Shown here one piece after another: positions 32,921-44,742 of a stretch of 64,000 bases of DNA. The notes below the pieces were generated by a model. The model was not told where the DNA came from. It saw only the letters and a list, made by a program, of their open reading frames with translations, and ran no database searches. Every line of letters starts with the position of its first letter. Within the stretch, counting starts at the first letter, position 1. A program made the position numbers and the translations under genes. This stretch comes from Yamagishiella unicocca (lineage: Eukaryota > Chlorophyta > Chlorophyceae > Chlamydomonadales > Volvocaceae): assembly GCA_003116995.1 (NCBI GenBank), contig BDSL01000023.1:806001-870000 (forward strand). The letters are read 5' to 3'.

Positions 32921-33985
32921 TTAAACCATGTATCGGTCCTTCGCCTTGCCCGACGCAATCTTCTCCTCCTGCACATCGCAGCAGCGCGGTTAGGCAAGCA
33001 CTTTTGGACACTAGGGTGCAACAACACAATTGAGGTACTTACGAAAACGGAGAAGCCAATCTTCACCGACTCCGGAATGTCCAGGAATTGCTTGAGCTGC
33101 TTGCCGACCATTGTCTGCCAAAGAGGTAACGCAAGTTAGTCTCGTCATCGTTCGAGGAAAGCAACGCAGGCTATGGAACAAATTGACAGCAGTATTCATC
33201 CCTTTTTATCATTATCGTAAACCTGGAACTGCTGCCGTTATAAGCGTGGCCCAAGCGACAATGGCGCACCTGCGCAGCCTCGTTCGAGGCGGTCCGCGAC
33301 CAGAGCTCAATGCGGTCGCCCCTAGCTCTGATGACTACGGCAATGCCGTTGACCTCATCGCCGTCAGTGAACTGCTCGCCGATGCAGGCCAGCACCTGCA
33401 TACACGCGGTCGGCCGCCGGTTGGTGCCAGTCCAAAAGTAGTCCACTAAAAACCCCATCAATTCCTTTAAAGGTCCATCGAATATCAATCTATCAAGAAG
33501 GACGCAAGAAGCCGCTGCACCCACCGCGTTCAGCCACCATGCGTCCAGCGTCTTCTTGCTGTCGCCCTTGCCCGGAACGGCCGCGGTCCAGCATCCACCC
33601 TTCAAGTTCTTCCCATCCTCCCACTTGGGCTCTATCCCTTCCTTGAACAGATAGTACGTGGCACCGACATTCACTTGGCTCGGCGTGCGGATGTTGTTGT
33701 ACAGGCTGCGCACCAGCGGACAGCGCCGTCAGAGCGCAAGAAGCCGCATACGCTGCTAGTTTAACTGGGAAAACCATTGTACCACACCCACCACCAGAAG
33801 TCCTCCACCGTGTCGAAGGTGTACACGGATCTGAGCGACTGCCCATACTGCTTCTGAGTCTGCTTCTGGTTGGGGTTGTCGAACCACAGCGTCCAACGGT
33901 TCTCTAGTTGGTGCTTCTTGTTAAAGTCCGGCTCCAGCGAGTCGACCTCACCCTCCTCACGGCCTTCCTCCTTGGGGTCGCTCAT
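32921..33985 (-). CDS. eIF4E-family mRNA cap-binding protein, 5 exons
   Basis: Minus-strand exons 33985-33792, 33705-33525, 33395-33270, 33114-33043 and 32968-32921 give about 206 residues, normal for eIF4E. Family landmarks: [27 protein letters not shown] (cap-stacking Trp and the Glu that holds the guanine), [17 protein letters not shown] and the C-terminal KDRYMV. The protein binds the m7G cap and recruits the translation machinery through eIF4G in the cytoplasm. The second cap-stacking Trp (human W56 position) appears to be Tyr ([10 protein letters not shown]), while the W43 position is Trp. By the published class rules this points to a class III-like rather than class I member. The exon 1 donor at 33791 was chosen to restore the VEDFW-x-LYNNI alignment and leaves Cys at x. 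Confidence 0.92.
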
Positions 33986-35483
33986 GTTGAGAATTCGGCG
34001 GCGGCCCCCAGGGAACGAGCACTGCGTGTATAATCTAACGGTCAGGCAATGCTGTGCCTCTACCTAGGAGGAGTGAATTGACCGCGAAGGATAGTGCGAA
34101 GCGAGACGTCGACTTGAGAAAAAGAGAGGCCTTATGCTGTTGGCTTCGGGCTATTTTAGCGCAGCCCTCATGATTTATTACATACAAGTGACTGGCATAA
34201 ACACATTAACAGATACAAGTTTAGGGAGGTTGCACAGCTGCACCGTGGTTGTTACTGGCAATTGCAATTGACGTGTGGAACGCGCGTACGCACCCACTTG
34301 CCGCATGCCAGGGTTGCAGGGCTTGGCACATACGTTACACGACTAGCGCGACCATGTCTACATCCAAGCTCCTTTGCTTGACGCCCTGTCCTAGAGCCTT
34401 AACTCTACAAAGTTGGTTCGCCTAGCCTTCTACCCAGAACCTTATGATCCATTTTGATTGAGGACAGAATGCCGGGGAGGCTGGGATAGCAGAAGCATCT
34501 GCAGGTGTATGCGGTAAAGTTGTTCATCGGTATGGATCCGGGAAACGGGCATTCCGCCTCGCCACCTACGAGTACAGGTTCTCCGATGGAGTCCATGGTC
34601 GCACCAACCGCGTGGCACCGTGGACATGCTCATAGCTGTGCACGGTCAGGGCAAACCCGGACACGGCCGTTCATGTCGACAGGGGTTGCCAGCTGCATAT
34701 TGCTGGGGGAAGCATGGGGAACTCGTTGGTATGGGTGCAGCCATGCCGAAAGAGAAGGTGATAGCGGATCGATTGAAGCCCTCCTCTTGTAGAGGATGTG
34801 AGGGTCCTGTGGTCAAGCCTGGTCAAGTGTCCTCAGCGACTCACAGGAAACTGGGTACGTTACATAAATGTTGCAGTAATCAATAGTCTAACGAGAAATG
34901 TTTTAGTCCAAGGCGGCCCGATCGAAGCGGGCTCAGTCCGTGGCAGCCGTTGGCGGATCCGCTGCCGGCCGCCTCCACCGGTCCAATCCGTCGACGACGT
35001 CTGTGCCCTTGGCACCCTTGGAAAGCTGTCGCCGTTGGGGCTCTGTTCCCAGTCTCCTAGACCTGGACTACCCCTCAGCCCAAGCACCCCGGTGCACAAG
35101 GCCCTCCTGATCCCGGCCGATGCTCACCACATGATGACTAACATGCCTTCTGCAAAATGCGGCGCCTTCAGGGATGCCTACCCCCCCGTCCCACTACGTA
35201 AGGCATTCTCGGCTCTGCGGTGCAGGCGCCGCCGCCGCAAAACACATGTTCACACCCACTCAACAGCAATCAAAGCCCGGACGCGAGAACGACTGCCGTT
35301 GCCCCAGCATCTAAACAACCCGCCGGCCGCATTGCGGCGGTTCCACTCTCCCCTGACCTGGTCGGTCATGCAGCGCGTTCCCCAAACATTCTGCAGCTTC
35401 GCGGCCGCAAAGCCACAAAGTCTTTCTTCAATCCATTGCTCACGACTGCTAGGTGCCGGGGGTGCCCAATGGCGGCGCTCGTC
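33986..35483. other. Intergenic region between eIF4E and the coiled-coil gene
   Basis: It contains the eIF4E promoter side and, up to about 34860, the probable 3' UTR of the gene ending at 35484. Two plus-strand ORFs of 88 and 95 residues near 34505-34886 overlap each other in different frames and show no motifs. Confidence 0.45.
34860..34864 (-). terminator. Candidate poly(A) signal of the coiled-coil gene
   Basis: TTACA on plus (TGTAA on minus) lies about 620 bp past the TGA at 35484-35486. Confidence 0.45.
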
Positions 35484-35543
35484 TCACCAGCCCATCTTAT
35501 ATGCCAGATCGCCGTGCGGGTGTTGCGCCTCCGCATGCCCCCC

Positions 35544-35576
<33 letters not shown>

Positions 35577-38500
35577 TTGCTGGTGCTGCTGATACTGTTG
35601 CTGTTGTTGCTGGTACGCCTGTTGTTGCTGCTCGTACTGCTGCTGTTGCTGCTCGTACTGCTGCTGTGCTTGCGTTTGTTGCTGCTGATGTTGGTCGATC
35701 GGCGCCTGGCTGGGGGCGTGCTGGGCGTGCTGGGCATGCTGGTCCATGCCCTGCATGGAGGCAGGCACGTGGTGGTCGCCACCGACACCGCCATGAGCGA
35801 CATGTGGCTGCTGCTGCCAGTTGTCGTGCTGCTGCTGCTGGCCGTGGTGCTGGTGGTGCGTGTCCTGCTGCTGGTAGTGCGGCGCGTGTTGGTACTGGCC
35901 ATGATGGGCGGTGTCGTGGTGGAGGTCAGCATCGTCGCCGTGGGGTCCACCCTCCGGGTGCTCGTCCACATTCCAATCGCCATGACCGTCCCGCATCCAG
36001 TACTGGTCCTGCAAGGAGATGGGGGATAAAAACCGGTTACACGACATGGATAGGATAGCTGGCGCATTGTCTTCGGACCCCTAGTAGGGCATCGGGACTT
36101 CGGGAGGGGAGGGCCAGGCGCAGAGGTGAGGGTCTTAGCCTTACAGGGACCGGGCGGTCACGAGGAGACGAGGGTAAAGCCAAGGGTGCCCGTCCGGGTG
36201 GGGCGTGTCCAGGGCAACGAGGCATCGGCACGCCTGGCCTGCAACCAGCTCGCAAAACCCACCACACCGACGCCGTCCGGCACCAGAGTGCCGCCCTCGA
36301 GCAGTCTTCCGTCCCTCCACCGCTGCATCCCCTGCCCCGCTACTGCCCGCGCCCTCGCCTCCAAATCCCTGTAGACGTGTAACGGGGCCTTCACGCCGAC
36401 CCCTGTAAACCCGTTGCCCGCCCGCCACGCACCATTGGGTCGTAGCTGTCGTAATGTCCATGGTACTGGTCGTAGTGGCCGTGATACTGGTCGTGTTGGT
36501 GGGTGTCGTCGTGGAAGTCGTCGTTGTAGATGTGGTGGTGGTGCACGGGGACCGGTGTGGGCGCCTTCGGGGTCCCATCAGGCATCGGCTGGCCGGGCTC
36601 CAAACCCACCTGACCCCCCGTCATCTGTACGATCGAATCGCGGATCTTAGGTTCCGGCAGCGGCAGATCTGCGCTGCCGCTGGCCGCTGGCGTCGGTACC
36701 TCCAACGTCGTAAGGGGCGGAAGAGGATCGAAGCGGTGCGCCTGCCGTGACGCACGTACGAGTAGCGGGGGAGGCACGAGGCAGGGAGGCGGGGGGGGGG
36801 AGGCGCTCTCAGCAAGGCGGAGGCGGGCGGTGAAAACCGATGACGGCCTTCCGACCCAAGCGTGTGTCCACGCCGACTGCACCGGCGGCTCTTCAGCCCC
36901 CCTGCCCTACGTCCTCAGTAGTAAAACGGCCCCAGGCCGCAGGCGCCCCCTCCTCTCTCACCGCATGCGCAGGGATCTGCACTCCCACGTGTGCGAAGTC
37001 CGTCTCAGGCCGAAGCAAGGGCTCCGCCTCAGGCAGAGGGCCGGCATCCTTCTGCGGTGACGCAGGGTTGCACGGCACCAGTACGGCACGCGGAGGCGGC
37101 GTTAGGGGCAGTGCTGGGGCATGGGCGGCAAGTACGGCAGCATAAGTGGATTCGAAACTTGCTGTGCTGTACAGGGTTGCCGACAGACGTGGGGGGGGCT
37201 GCCGATAGACGGGGGGGACGGGGCGCGGTTGAAGTGCAGCGGCTTAAACAACAGGTGGTGGCTGACATGCAGCGGCAGGAGTGCAGTTGGCGTGTTAGGT
37301 CGGGCTGAGCAGCCATGGGTGCCGTCGCCCTATGTGGCGCAAAGCGACAGGTGTCGCAACGGCGGATTGCGGTGAAAAGGCTTCGCTGACTGGCTGGGTC
37401 GGTCGGTCAGCGCCTGCCGGATTGGTTACCCACCACCGTCACGGTCTGGTTCTGGAGCTTGGATACCTCCTCTGTACACCTGAGCAGCACACGGGCGGGT
37501 GGGTAGGGGCGGACGTGGAAGCTTGGCTAGGTGTGAGAACAAACATCTCACCAGGCCGGCAGGGGACCCACCATCGCAGTTCCTACCGTGCCGACGCAGC
37601 GGTTGCAGCCCACATCCAGTGCGCTACGTGACCGCCTGTCAGCCTCGCCGCTGCAACCACCACCACAACCACCGCCGCCGCCACCACCATGCCCTTGCGC
37701 GCACGACAGCACCCCCATACACCCCCACGCATACACACACATTACCACTCCCGCTCACTTTTTGTACTGGTCGTGCAGGTCCTGCTCGTACTTGACCCAC
37801 GTGCCGGCCAACGAGTGCCAGTCCTTCTCACGCGTCGCGTGTATGGTCTCCATCTGGCTGACCTTCTGGTCCAACGCGTCGATCACGCCGTCGGTCCGAA
37901 TCAGCCTGCGCGGCGCAGTGGCCCGCAGGGACACAGCCAGGGCACGTCAGGCGCGGCAAACACACCGGGACAAAGGGTGGTGGTGACGCAACGGGCCAAC
38001 GTCGCTCTGGTGACACGAGGAGCTGACGCTGTCGAAGAGCCTCGTGATGCTGCCGCAAGTGCCGTGAGTGTGCCGCAGAGCAGTTCACTGGAGGGCACGC
38101 ACGCCGGCGGTCTGCTCACGTGTGCGGGTGGCATGAACTGGGACGCAACCGGACGTGAGCGTGGCAGGTACGACCGTCGCCGCCGTACCGCCGTACCAGC
38201 CATACGCGCACATGGGGGTGGTGCGATCCGCGCGCGACGATCTGTGCCCTCCACCCTCCGCGCGGCCCCGTCTTTGCGGGGCTTCCGGCGGGGCTTCCGC
38301 CCTCCACACCAGCAGGGCCGGCCAGCCGCCTCCGCCGCGTAAGCGTGGCCCCCGCAGGCGCGCCGCAATCGCAACATTGCCGCCCACCCGCCCCCTCCCT
38401 CAGGCAGGTCGCGTCAGCACCGCCCGGTGACACGCTGTGGCGCCTTCTTCCTGACAGCGCCGCGCTGCCTTCCATTGGACAGAGCCATGTAACGGCGAAC

Positions 38501-40200
38501 AGCGTGCGGGCAATGCCACACTATCCGGTGCAGCGTACGAGATGCCACGTGGCGACAGTGCCGCAAACTGTCTTCGCGGTGTCCCGACCGTGCGTCAGCG
38601 CCCCGTCGTCATATCCTGAGCTGAAACACGGCCCCGCTCCCTCTCATGCCCAGATGCCATCCGCTAGGGCCCCTGGAGCACTCCCAAGGCGCAAACCGCC
38701 AGCGCCCCCTGGAGCACCCCCCAAGACGCAAACCGCCAGCGCCCCCTGGCGCACTCCCAAGACGCAAACCACCAGCGCCCCCTGGAGCACTCCCAATACG
38801 CAAACTGCAAGTCCCGCCCTGGAGCACTCCCGAGATGCAAACCGCAAGTCCTGCCCTGGAGCACTCACTCCTGGCGCAGCTCCTCCACCATCTTCGACAG
38901 CTCCGCCTCACGGCCAGTCCTGTGCTGCTCAAACACTCCCCGCTGAGGCCGCCAAAAGTGGGCGTGTACGAGGGGATGAGGGCGAGGGCCGTTGGCTGTC
39001 ACCGATATGCATGGCAGTTGCTATTAGCGCATGAGTCGTTGTTACCGGTGCTGCGCCACGCCTTCTCACTTATCATGCGCACCGCCGATGGCGATGGTCT
39101 CCCACCATGTGTTAGGAATCAGGCTAGCGCCCTGACATGTACTTCCAGTGCAACCGGGCCCCAAACCAACGGCTACGATCTGCCACGCCTTCTTAGCTAG
39201 CGCACTCAGCGCTGCCTGTCGACCGGCGCAGCCCGTCCATATACCGTATGTACAGTTGCCGGTCGTACGCTAGGGTCAACTGGCTTGTATGCAACAAGGG
39301 TCAACTGGCTTGTACGCTTCGGTCGTACCGCCAGCGGTTGGACTCCGAACCGCCCCCCCACAGACCGAACGCCGGCAATAGGCTTAGTCTGTCGAACGTG
39401 TGGCGATGGCCCCAAGGCGCGGCCCCCGAAGAAGGGTGATCCACACCAACACCACCCACGACCCCGTCCGGTCATACCTCCTTCAGGTGCAGCTGTAATG
39501 TTTGGTCCTTATTGACCAGCTCCGCCTCCTTACGTTGCAGCTGGCCCGTCAACTCTGTGAGCCGCCTCTGTGAGTGCCCGAAGGTCAACTGGAGTTGCTC
39601 CAGCTCGGCATTGCGACTGGAAAACTGACTCTGTGAGATGGCGGGCAGATATGGGTGTTCGCAGCAAAAGAAGAACGTCGAGGGCGGCTGGACGGGCAAG
39701 GGTAATATGTGCGGTTGGACTGGGAACCTGAAGCTGTACGGCCGCGCCGACAGCACTTTTGCACTCCCCTCCGCCCGATTTCGCGTAGCAGCGGACTCAT
39801 GTATGGGAGCTCAAGGACGCACGCACGCGTGGTGCAAACATTGTGCACAGCAAAAAGAGCGCAGTCAGCATTGGAAAATCGAACAAACACCAAAGCCCTG
39901 AGCAGTGTTTGCACATGGATCTACTTCATAAATAGCCATGCGGTGCACCCTACGGTAATTTTGGCGTCAGCGCTTATAGGCTTGGGGTCGACCTGTTACA
40001 GTCATCTGAGGCCTTGCAGGCTGCGGCGCACCTTTAAGCTATGCAGCTCTGATCTTACACTAGCCAAATCGCGCTTGAGGGTGATCGTTTCGCCCAGCGC
40101 CCCAGAAGCACGGAAGTGGGTGTAGAATGCGAAGCCAAGCGCCGCGAGCAGCATGAGCGTGACCCCGCCGGCTATCACGGTTTGTGAATTAAACAATCCC
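35484..40200 (-). CDS. Signal-anchor coiled-coil protein with His/Gln-rich tail, at least 7 exons
   Basis: Supported minus-strand exons are about 40200-40032, 39630-39478, 38924-38869, 37905-37759, 37051-36962, 36741-36433 and 36008-35484. The first encodes a short basic start and a membrane segment (TLMLLAALGFAFYTHF), then a heptad-like stretch. The second (EQLQLTFGHSQRRLTEL) and third to fourth (REAELSKMVEELRQ, ALDQKVSQMETI) continue a coiled coil. The tail has repeated HDQYHGHY units and a long Gln-rich end finishing AYKMGW. A type II membrane topology with a lumenal coiled coil recalls Golgi proteins such as GOLIM4/GOLM1, but that is only a resemblance in layout. The initiator ATG and the link between 37759 (phase 2) and 37051 (phase 0) are unresolved, so at least one exon is missing. 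Confidence 0.65.
36014..36100 (+). repeat. Dispersed repeat A, copy 3
   Basis: GGGGGATAAAAACCGGTTAC is followed by ACGACATGG and a GGCGCATTGTCTTCGGACCC block that is shared, with changes, by the copy at 57424-57490. It sits next to the acceptor of the last exon of the coiled-coil gene. Confidence 0.7.
38666..38868 (-). repeat. About 36-bp minisatellite (6 copies) abutting a 5' splice site
   Basis: On minus, units of the type GGAGTGCTCCAGGGGGCGCT plus GGCGGTTTGCGTCTTG follow directly from the donor of exon 38924-38869. The first unit overlaps the donor itself (GGA|GTGAGTGCTCCAGGG). Confidence 0.9.
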
Positions 40201-40812
40201 TTTCGTCGCCTGTAAATTTGGCATGTGGGTACACCGCGTCATTTACGGCGAAGGGGTGGAGACATGATAGGAAGACGAGACAAACGCACCCGTAGGGACT
40301 TCCTCCATAGCCACCGCTGCTTGAATATGGCAACATCGTGCTCGAACCTACCAGCTGACACTATTGCATAGCGGCCCAACCCCCCTCGGACCGACAATTC
40401 AGCTACGGTCCTGTCACTTCAATGATCGCCGTTGCCGTTGTGTGCCTAATGTATGTGTGTGGTTACAGAGATCATATTTACTGGAATGTGATCAGGCAAG
40501 GCAGCTACAGTAGGAGTCGTGGCAGGCGCTTCGTACATCGTCCATGCCGTCGTGTCCGGTGGCGCCTATGCCTTCGGATTAGCTGACATACAGCGACGTT
40601 TACAATTGATGATTGTTTTCATTACTGGGTCGACTTACTTATGCTCGCAGGTCTTGCACGTCGCACCTCTAGCTCCTAACGTCCCAACCTCTGAATCCTC
40701 AATTTGCTTCTTTCGCTCCATTACACATTGAAAATTAGTTGATTTCTTTCTGTTGTAAATAGATCAGCTGTATTCCACGCAGAGCTGAGCGAAGGTGACG
40801 TAACACGTCGAG
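40201..40812. promoter_or_regulatory. Divergent region between the coiled-coil gene and the first PEF gene
   Basis: About 0.6 kb separates two genes read in opposite directions. It should contain both promoters and possibly the missing first exon of the minus gene. No specific element can be named. Confidence 0.4.
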
Positions 40813-42550
40813 ATGTCGAACTTGGACCCGTTAGTGGCTCGTCTTTGGTTTGAGAGCGTGGATATTGATTCATCCGGTATGCTGGATGCAAAAGAGCTAA
40901 GGCAGGCTCTGGACATAGGCGGGTTTAATTACTCGTTAGCTCAAGCACATATGTTCGTCAGGTGGGTAATGACGCAGGAGATGTAGGGGTGCACGACGTA
41001 TCCGTACGTACCTGTAGTTTGCGGTTTAATTCGAGTCGGCCTTGCCAGTTGGCGGGTGTGTATGTACAGCAGATAGACCAATAAATAGGTGGGCATCGAC
41101 CAAGCCAGGCTGCGAGGCTAGCTGTCAGCTGCAGGGCAAAGCGCGGAAGCTTGCAGTCATGGAGGCGGGCAGGGCGGGAATATGTGTGGCAGGGCGTGAC
41201 AGGGCATCCTATAGCCGGTGTGTGGCTTGGGCCTTCCGTTATGTGTCCTTACCGGCTTGCCAAATGGTCAGGAGAGGTCTCCAGGACCAGCCAATGCGGG
41301 GTTCCACAAAACCTCCGGGGTGGGCGAGGCAGATCCCCGGGGCACTACTGGGGCCACACTGCAATCCAATGCACGTGAAAGGCGTGCGGTCCAGTGCGAA
41401 GTCTAGGGAGGGCCGCTGTGAGTACGGCAGTGACTCATGCGCCGGTGCGTAGGGGTGCGGCTGCTACGGTGGGGATGGCAACTTAGCACTGGCGGCTGGA
41501 AGCTCAGCAGTCCGTGTTTTCCAAGCATGACGCGCGCTGTTGCCGCAGCAAAAGAGGCGGCCCTGATCTTAAGCTCCTCGTGTACACACACCGCATTTGA
41601 AGGAGACAGACGCTACAGTGGTGAGACCGGGAGGCTGCGAGCCGTGAACCATGACCGCCAGAACACTGCATGACATCACCCAAGTCCTGCGGGAGCAAGA
41701 GCACCGCGGCCGTCGTTTGACGCGGGCCCATGAACCCGCGCCCTCGCCTCCCGAATTCAGGGCCTTCGACTCCAGGGGAACCAACAAGCTCAACATCAAC
41801 GAGTTCGTGGAGCTGCACCGCTTCCTGGACACGGTCCAGGACAGCTTCGCTCGGACGGCCCGGGGCGGCAGGACGTTGTCCGCGGAGGATGCCCCGTCGG
41901 CCCTGAGCAGAATGGGTGCGTAATGTGAACTGGGTCGGTGGGCGGGTGGGTCGTGTGCGCTTTGGCAGCGTGTTAAGGGCGCTACTGCACGCGAGCTGGG
42001 CGGGTTGAGGGGAAACCCGTAGGTCGGCAACTCAAGAGAGGAGTGAAATCGACGAGGAAACGTTTGGGACACTTCTTTGTGCTGGGCAGGCGGACTGTTG
42101 TGGATTGGAGCGGGAGCAGGAGGGATAGTACCGTTAACCCATGCGTTTACATTATCTACTGCTTGCATGCTCGGCAGGCTGTCTGTGTGGTGGAGCGTGA
42201 GGGTGTGGGAGCATGATCCACGTTGCAAGTAGTCTGTCTGCATCTTCAAGGCAGGGAGCACAGAGAAAGGGATTTTCGTGTGCGATGCTCTCGCCCCTCA
42301 GCCCCTCACCAACCACCGAACCTGCTGGGTGGGCCCTGCAGGCTTCGCGCTGGATGCAACGGCGGTGCAAGCGGTGCTGAAACGGTTCGATGCGGACTGC
42401 AAGGGTGCCTTCGGCGTCGACGCCTTTCTGCGCATGTGTCTCTTCCTCCACACTTCCGTACGAGCCTTCCAAGGGTTCGATGCGGCCAAAAGCGGCCGAG
42501 CGGACTTCAATTTCAACCAGTTCTGCTACGCAGCTTCACACCTAGCGTAA
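40813..42550 (+). CDS. Penta-EF-hand (PEF) protein 1, 3 exons
   Basis: Exons 40813-40961, 41761-41915 and 42342-42550 join in phases 2 and 1 into 170 residues, the usual size of a PEF core (ALG-2/PDCD6, sorcin, peflin group). EF1 is a canonical loop (DIDSSGMLDAKE). EF2 (DSRGTNKLNINE) is partial. EF3 is poorly kept. EF4 (DADCKGAFGVDA) is weakened. EF5 (DAAKSGRADFNFNQF) is the degenerate dimerisation hand typical of the family. PEF proteins bind calcium and attach to membranes or partner proteins in the cytosol. There is no Gly/Pro-rich N-terminal extension. The first exon holds fewer than 60 codons. The exon pattern (EF1 | EF2-3 | EF4-5) is repeated in the downstream paralogues. Confidence 0.85.
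42003..42080 (+). repeat. Dispersed repeat B, copy 4 (PEF1 intron 2)
   Basis: TTGAGGGGAAACCCGTAGGT is followed by CGACGAGGAAACGTTTGGGA. Both motifs are in the same order as the copy at 19274. Confidence 0.65.
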
Positions 42551-44742
42551 CCACCGCTACCGGCCGCGGGCTCAGTGGCTAATGATTTTGTTGTATAAGG
42601 CGAAGACACATGACCGCTGGCGTTGACGACTGTCTGGTACGGCCTGTTTTGGCCCTGATGGAGGCGTCTTAAGTGGGGGACAAGCAAGCACGGAGGAAGT
42701 CCTCTGTTGTGGTCGGACAGTGCCTAGAGGAGGAGGGGAGGACACTGGTGCGCTGCACGGCGCACTGGGTTGCAATAGGATCTGCATCCGTGGGATGGTC
42801 GGTTTTGAATCAGGAGCCGTCATCTGCTGGGTGGGTCCCAGGGCTCAATATTGCACATTGTTGCTTTTGCTTGCACAAGGGGCTTCTTTAAGGGAGTAGA
42901 CGCCTGAGCGGCTGTGTAGACGCGTAATTGAGTACTGGTGTACTCCTGTTGCTTTTACCATGTCTACTGGCAATTGGCATATACTGTTAGTATTGGTTTC
43001 GCCTGTCTGGTTGTTTCAATTATTTCATGACATACTTGGACCATGGTGGCAACCCCACAACGCAGCAAGCTGAGCGCCGTTGAACGGAATGGCCTGGTTG
43101 TGTGTTAGTGGTACGAGGGCCGGTTGGTGGTTGAAGTGGTGCGTCTTGTTCGATGCCTGCAGTACAGTCGGGTGCCAGCCTGGACGCTTAGCGGCATGTA
43201 AGGACCACAAAATTTGTTGCTGTGACCCGAGACGGCAGCAAGTGGGTATTCGTGTAGCCCTGACGTTAGAAGCACCTGTGAGCCGCCCTCCTCCAGCGCT
43301 GATGATCATATTTAGATTCATTCATATCGGTGCTTGAAGAAAGGGCTACAGGTAAACCTCAGTGCCATGTACGGCCGTTAGTACTACAAACCGCCGCTGC
43401 GCCCATCCCCACGTCATCTTGCCGTAGACTCCCGGGTCGTGCGGGTTGACAGTCCGGCCCGCACGTCCATAAGTTCGTTTGATATAACACGTCATGGAGA
43501 CATGCGAAATCACCGGCTTCGTTGACTGCAAGGGGACCATCTGCAGAACTATGCCCCGAAACCGTGTTTTGCCTAAAGGACCGGCGGCGACAGCTAACAA
43601 GTGACGTCATGTTACGTCCATTGCCTGTTGTGCGGGCGGCGTCATGTGCTCTGGCGGGAGGAGGAACGGCTTTCCTGGGGCGTTTTAGTTTAGCCGAGTT
43701 TAGCAAGCATGCGTTGGTAGCCTAGTGGTGACCGGGCCACGCCTTGCAGACTTTCGACACTGTTATCAGTTGGTGACATAGATAAACTGCAATATGTCTA
43801 TCGCTTCTTTGCGCTTCTTCGCGGAGCCCCTATAACCCAAAAACCATGTGGCAAGCATCCAACTGAGACTGGATTCGAAGGCGTAATGGCAATAGCCCGC
43901 GTATTATATATCAGGGTGGCAACGACAGTTGCAAGTTGCACAGGTGGTAAGGCATACCCACCATGTGTTGGATGGCATCCATCTACAAGATTGGAGCTTG
44001 TAAGCTTACTTTTATGCCTGTCTAGCCTGATCATGCTTTTGTGGCGAGCTTAACTCTTGAGCCGAACCTGTCAAACCAGGCGACGAAGCTGGTTGCGCGC
44101 AAACCCATCTCCCTCCTTAATGCACAAAACTCACAATTGAGAAATTCGTAAGCTAAATAGGCATGTTAGTCTTATCGTTAGAGGACTGCCGGAATACCGG
44201 TGGCAGTTCTCAGACCTGGCTCTCGTGGCTTCTCACGGTGAGAGAATGTGGGCAGTTCCCAGTAGTATTATTGCATGTTGAATATTGGAAAGAAATCAAC
44301 AAACGGCATGCCGCCCGAAAAATCTCGCAGGTATGGTTTGGCCAGAGCGGGTTCGGCAAAATGGGGGGCCCTGATGGAGTCTGCCGCCTGCTGCCACATG
44401 CTTCTAAACAATTTAAACCACCATATATTATATTATCAGGTTGATGAGTACTTCGTCTGCATTGTCTTACCTGCTATCTGGAAGTGTGGTCCTGTACTTC
44501 AGCATAGGTACCTTACGATCGAACCATTACGCCAGATTACGCTTACATGTTTATACTGCCACGGCCAAGATATTCCTAACTAGTGGCCGCCTGTCAACGG
44601 ATAGTTTGCTCGTGACGTCGGCTCCTGTCTGTCGCCTGCTGATGATGATCCAATCACCGTCCATAACCTAGAGGAGGATTCTCCTTGTGCACACGGCCAA
44701 GTTAAAGTGGCGCGGGCGGGCCGTACTGTTGCCAACAGCAAT
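42551..44742. other. PEF1 3' UTR and intergenic DNA
   Basis: No supported exons. TGTAA at 43197-43201 is a candidate PEF1 poly(A) signal. The part from about 44480 to 44740 resembles the region upstream of the third PEF gene and is probably a duplicated promoter. Confidence 0.5.
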
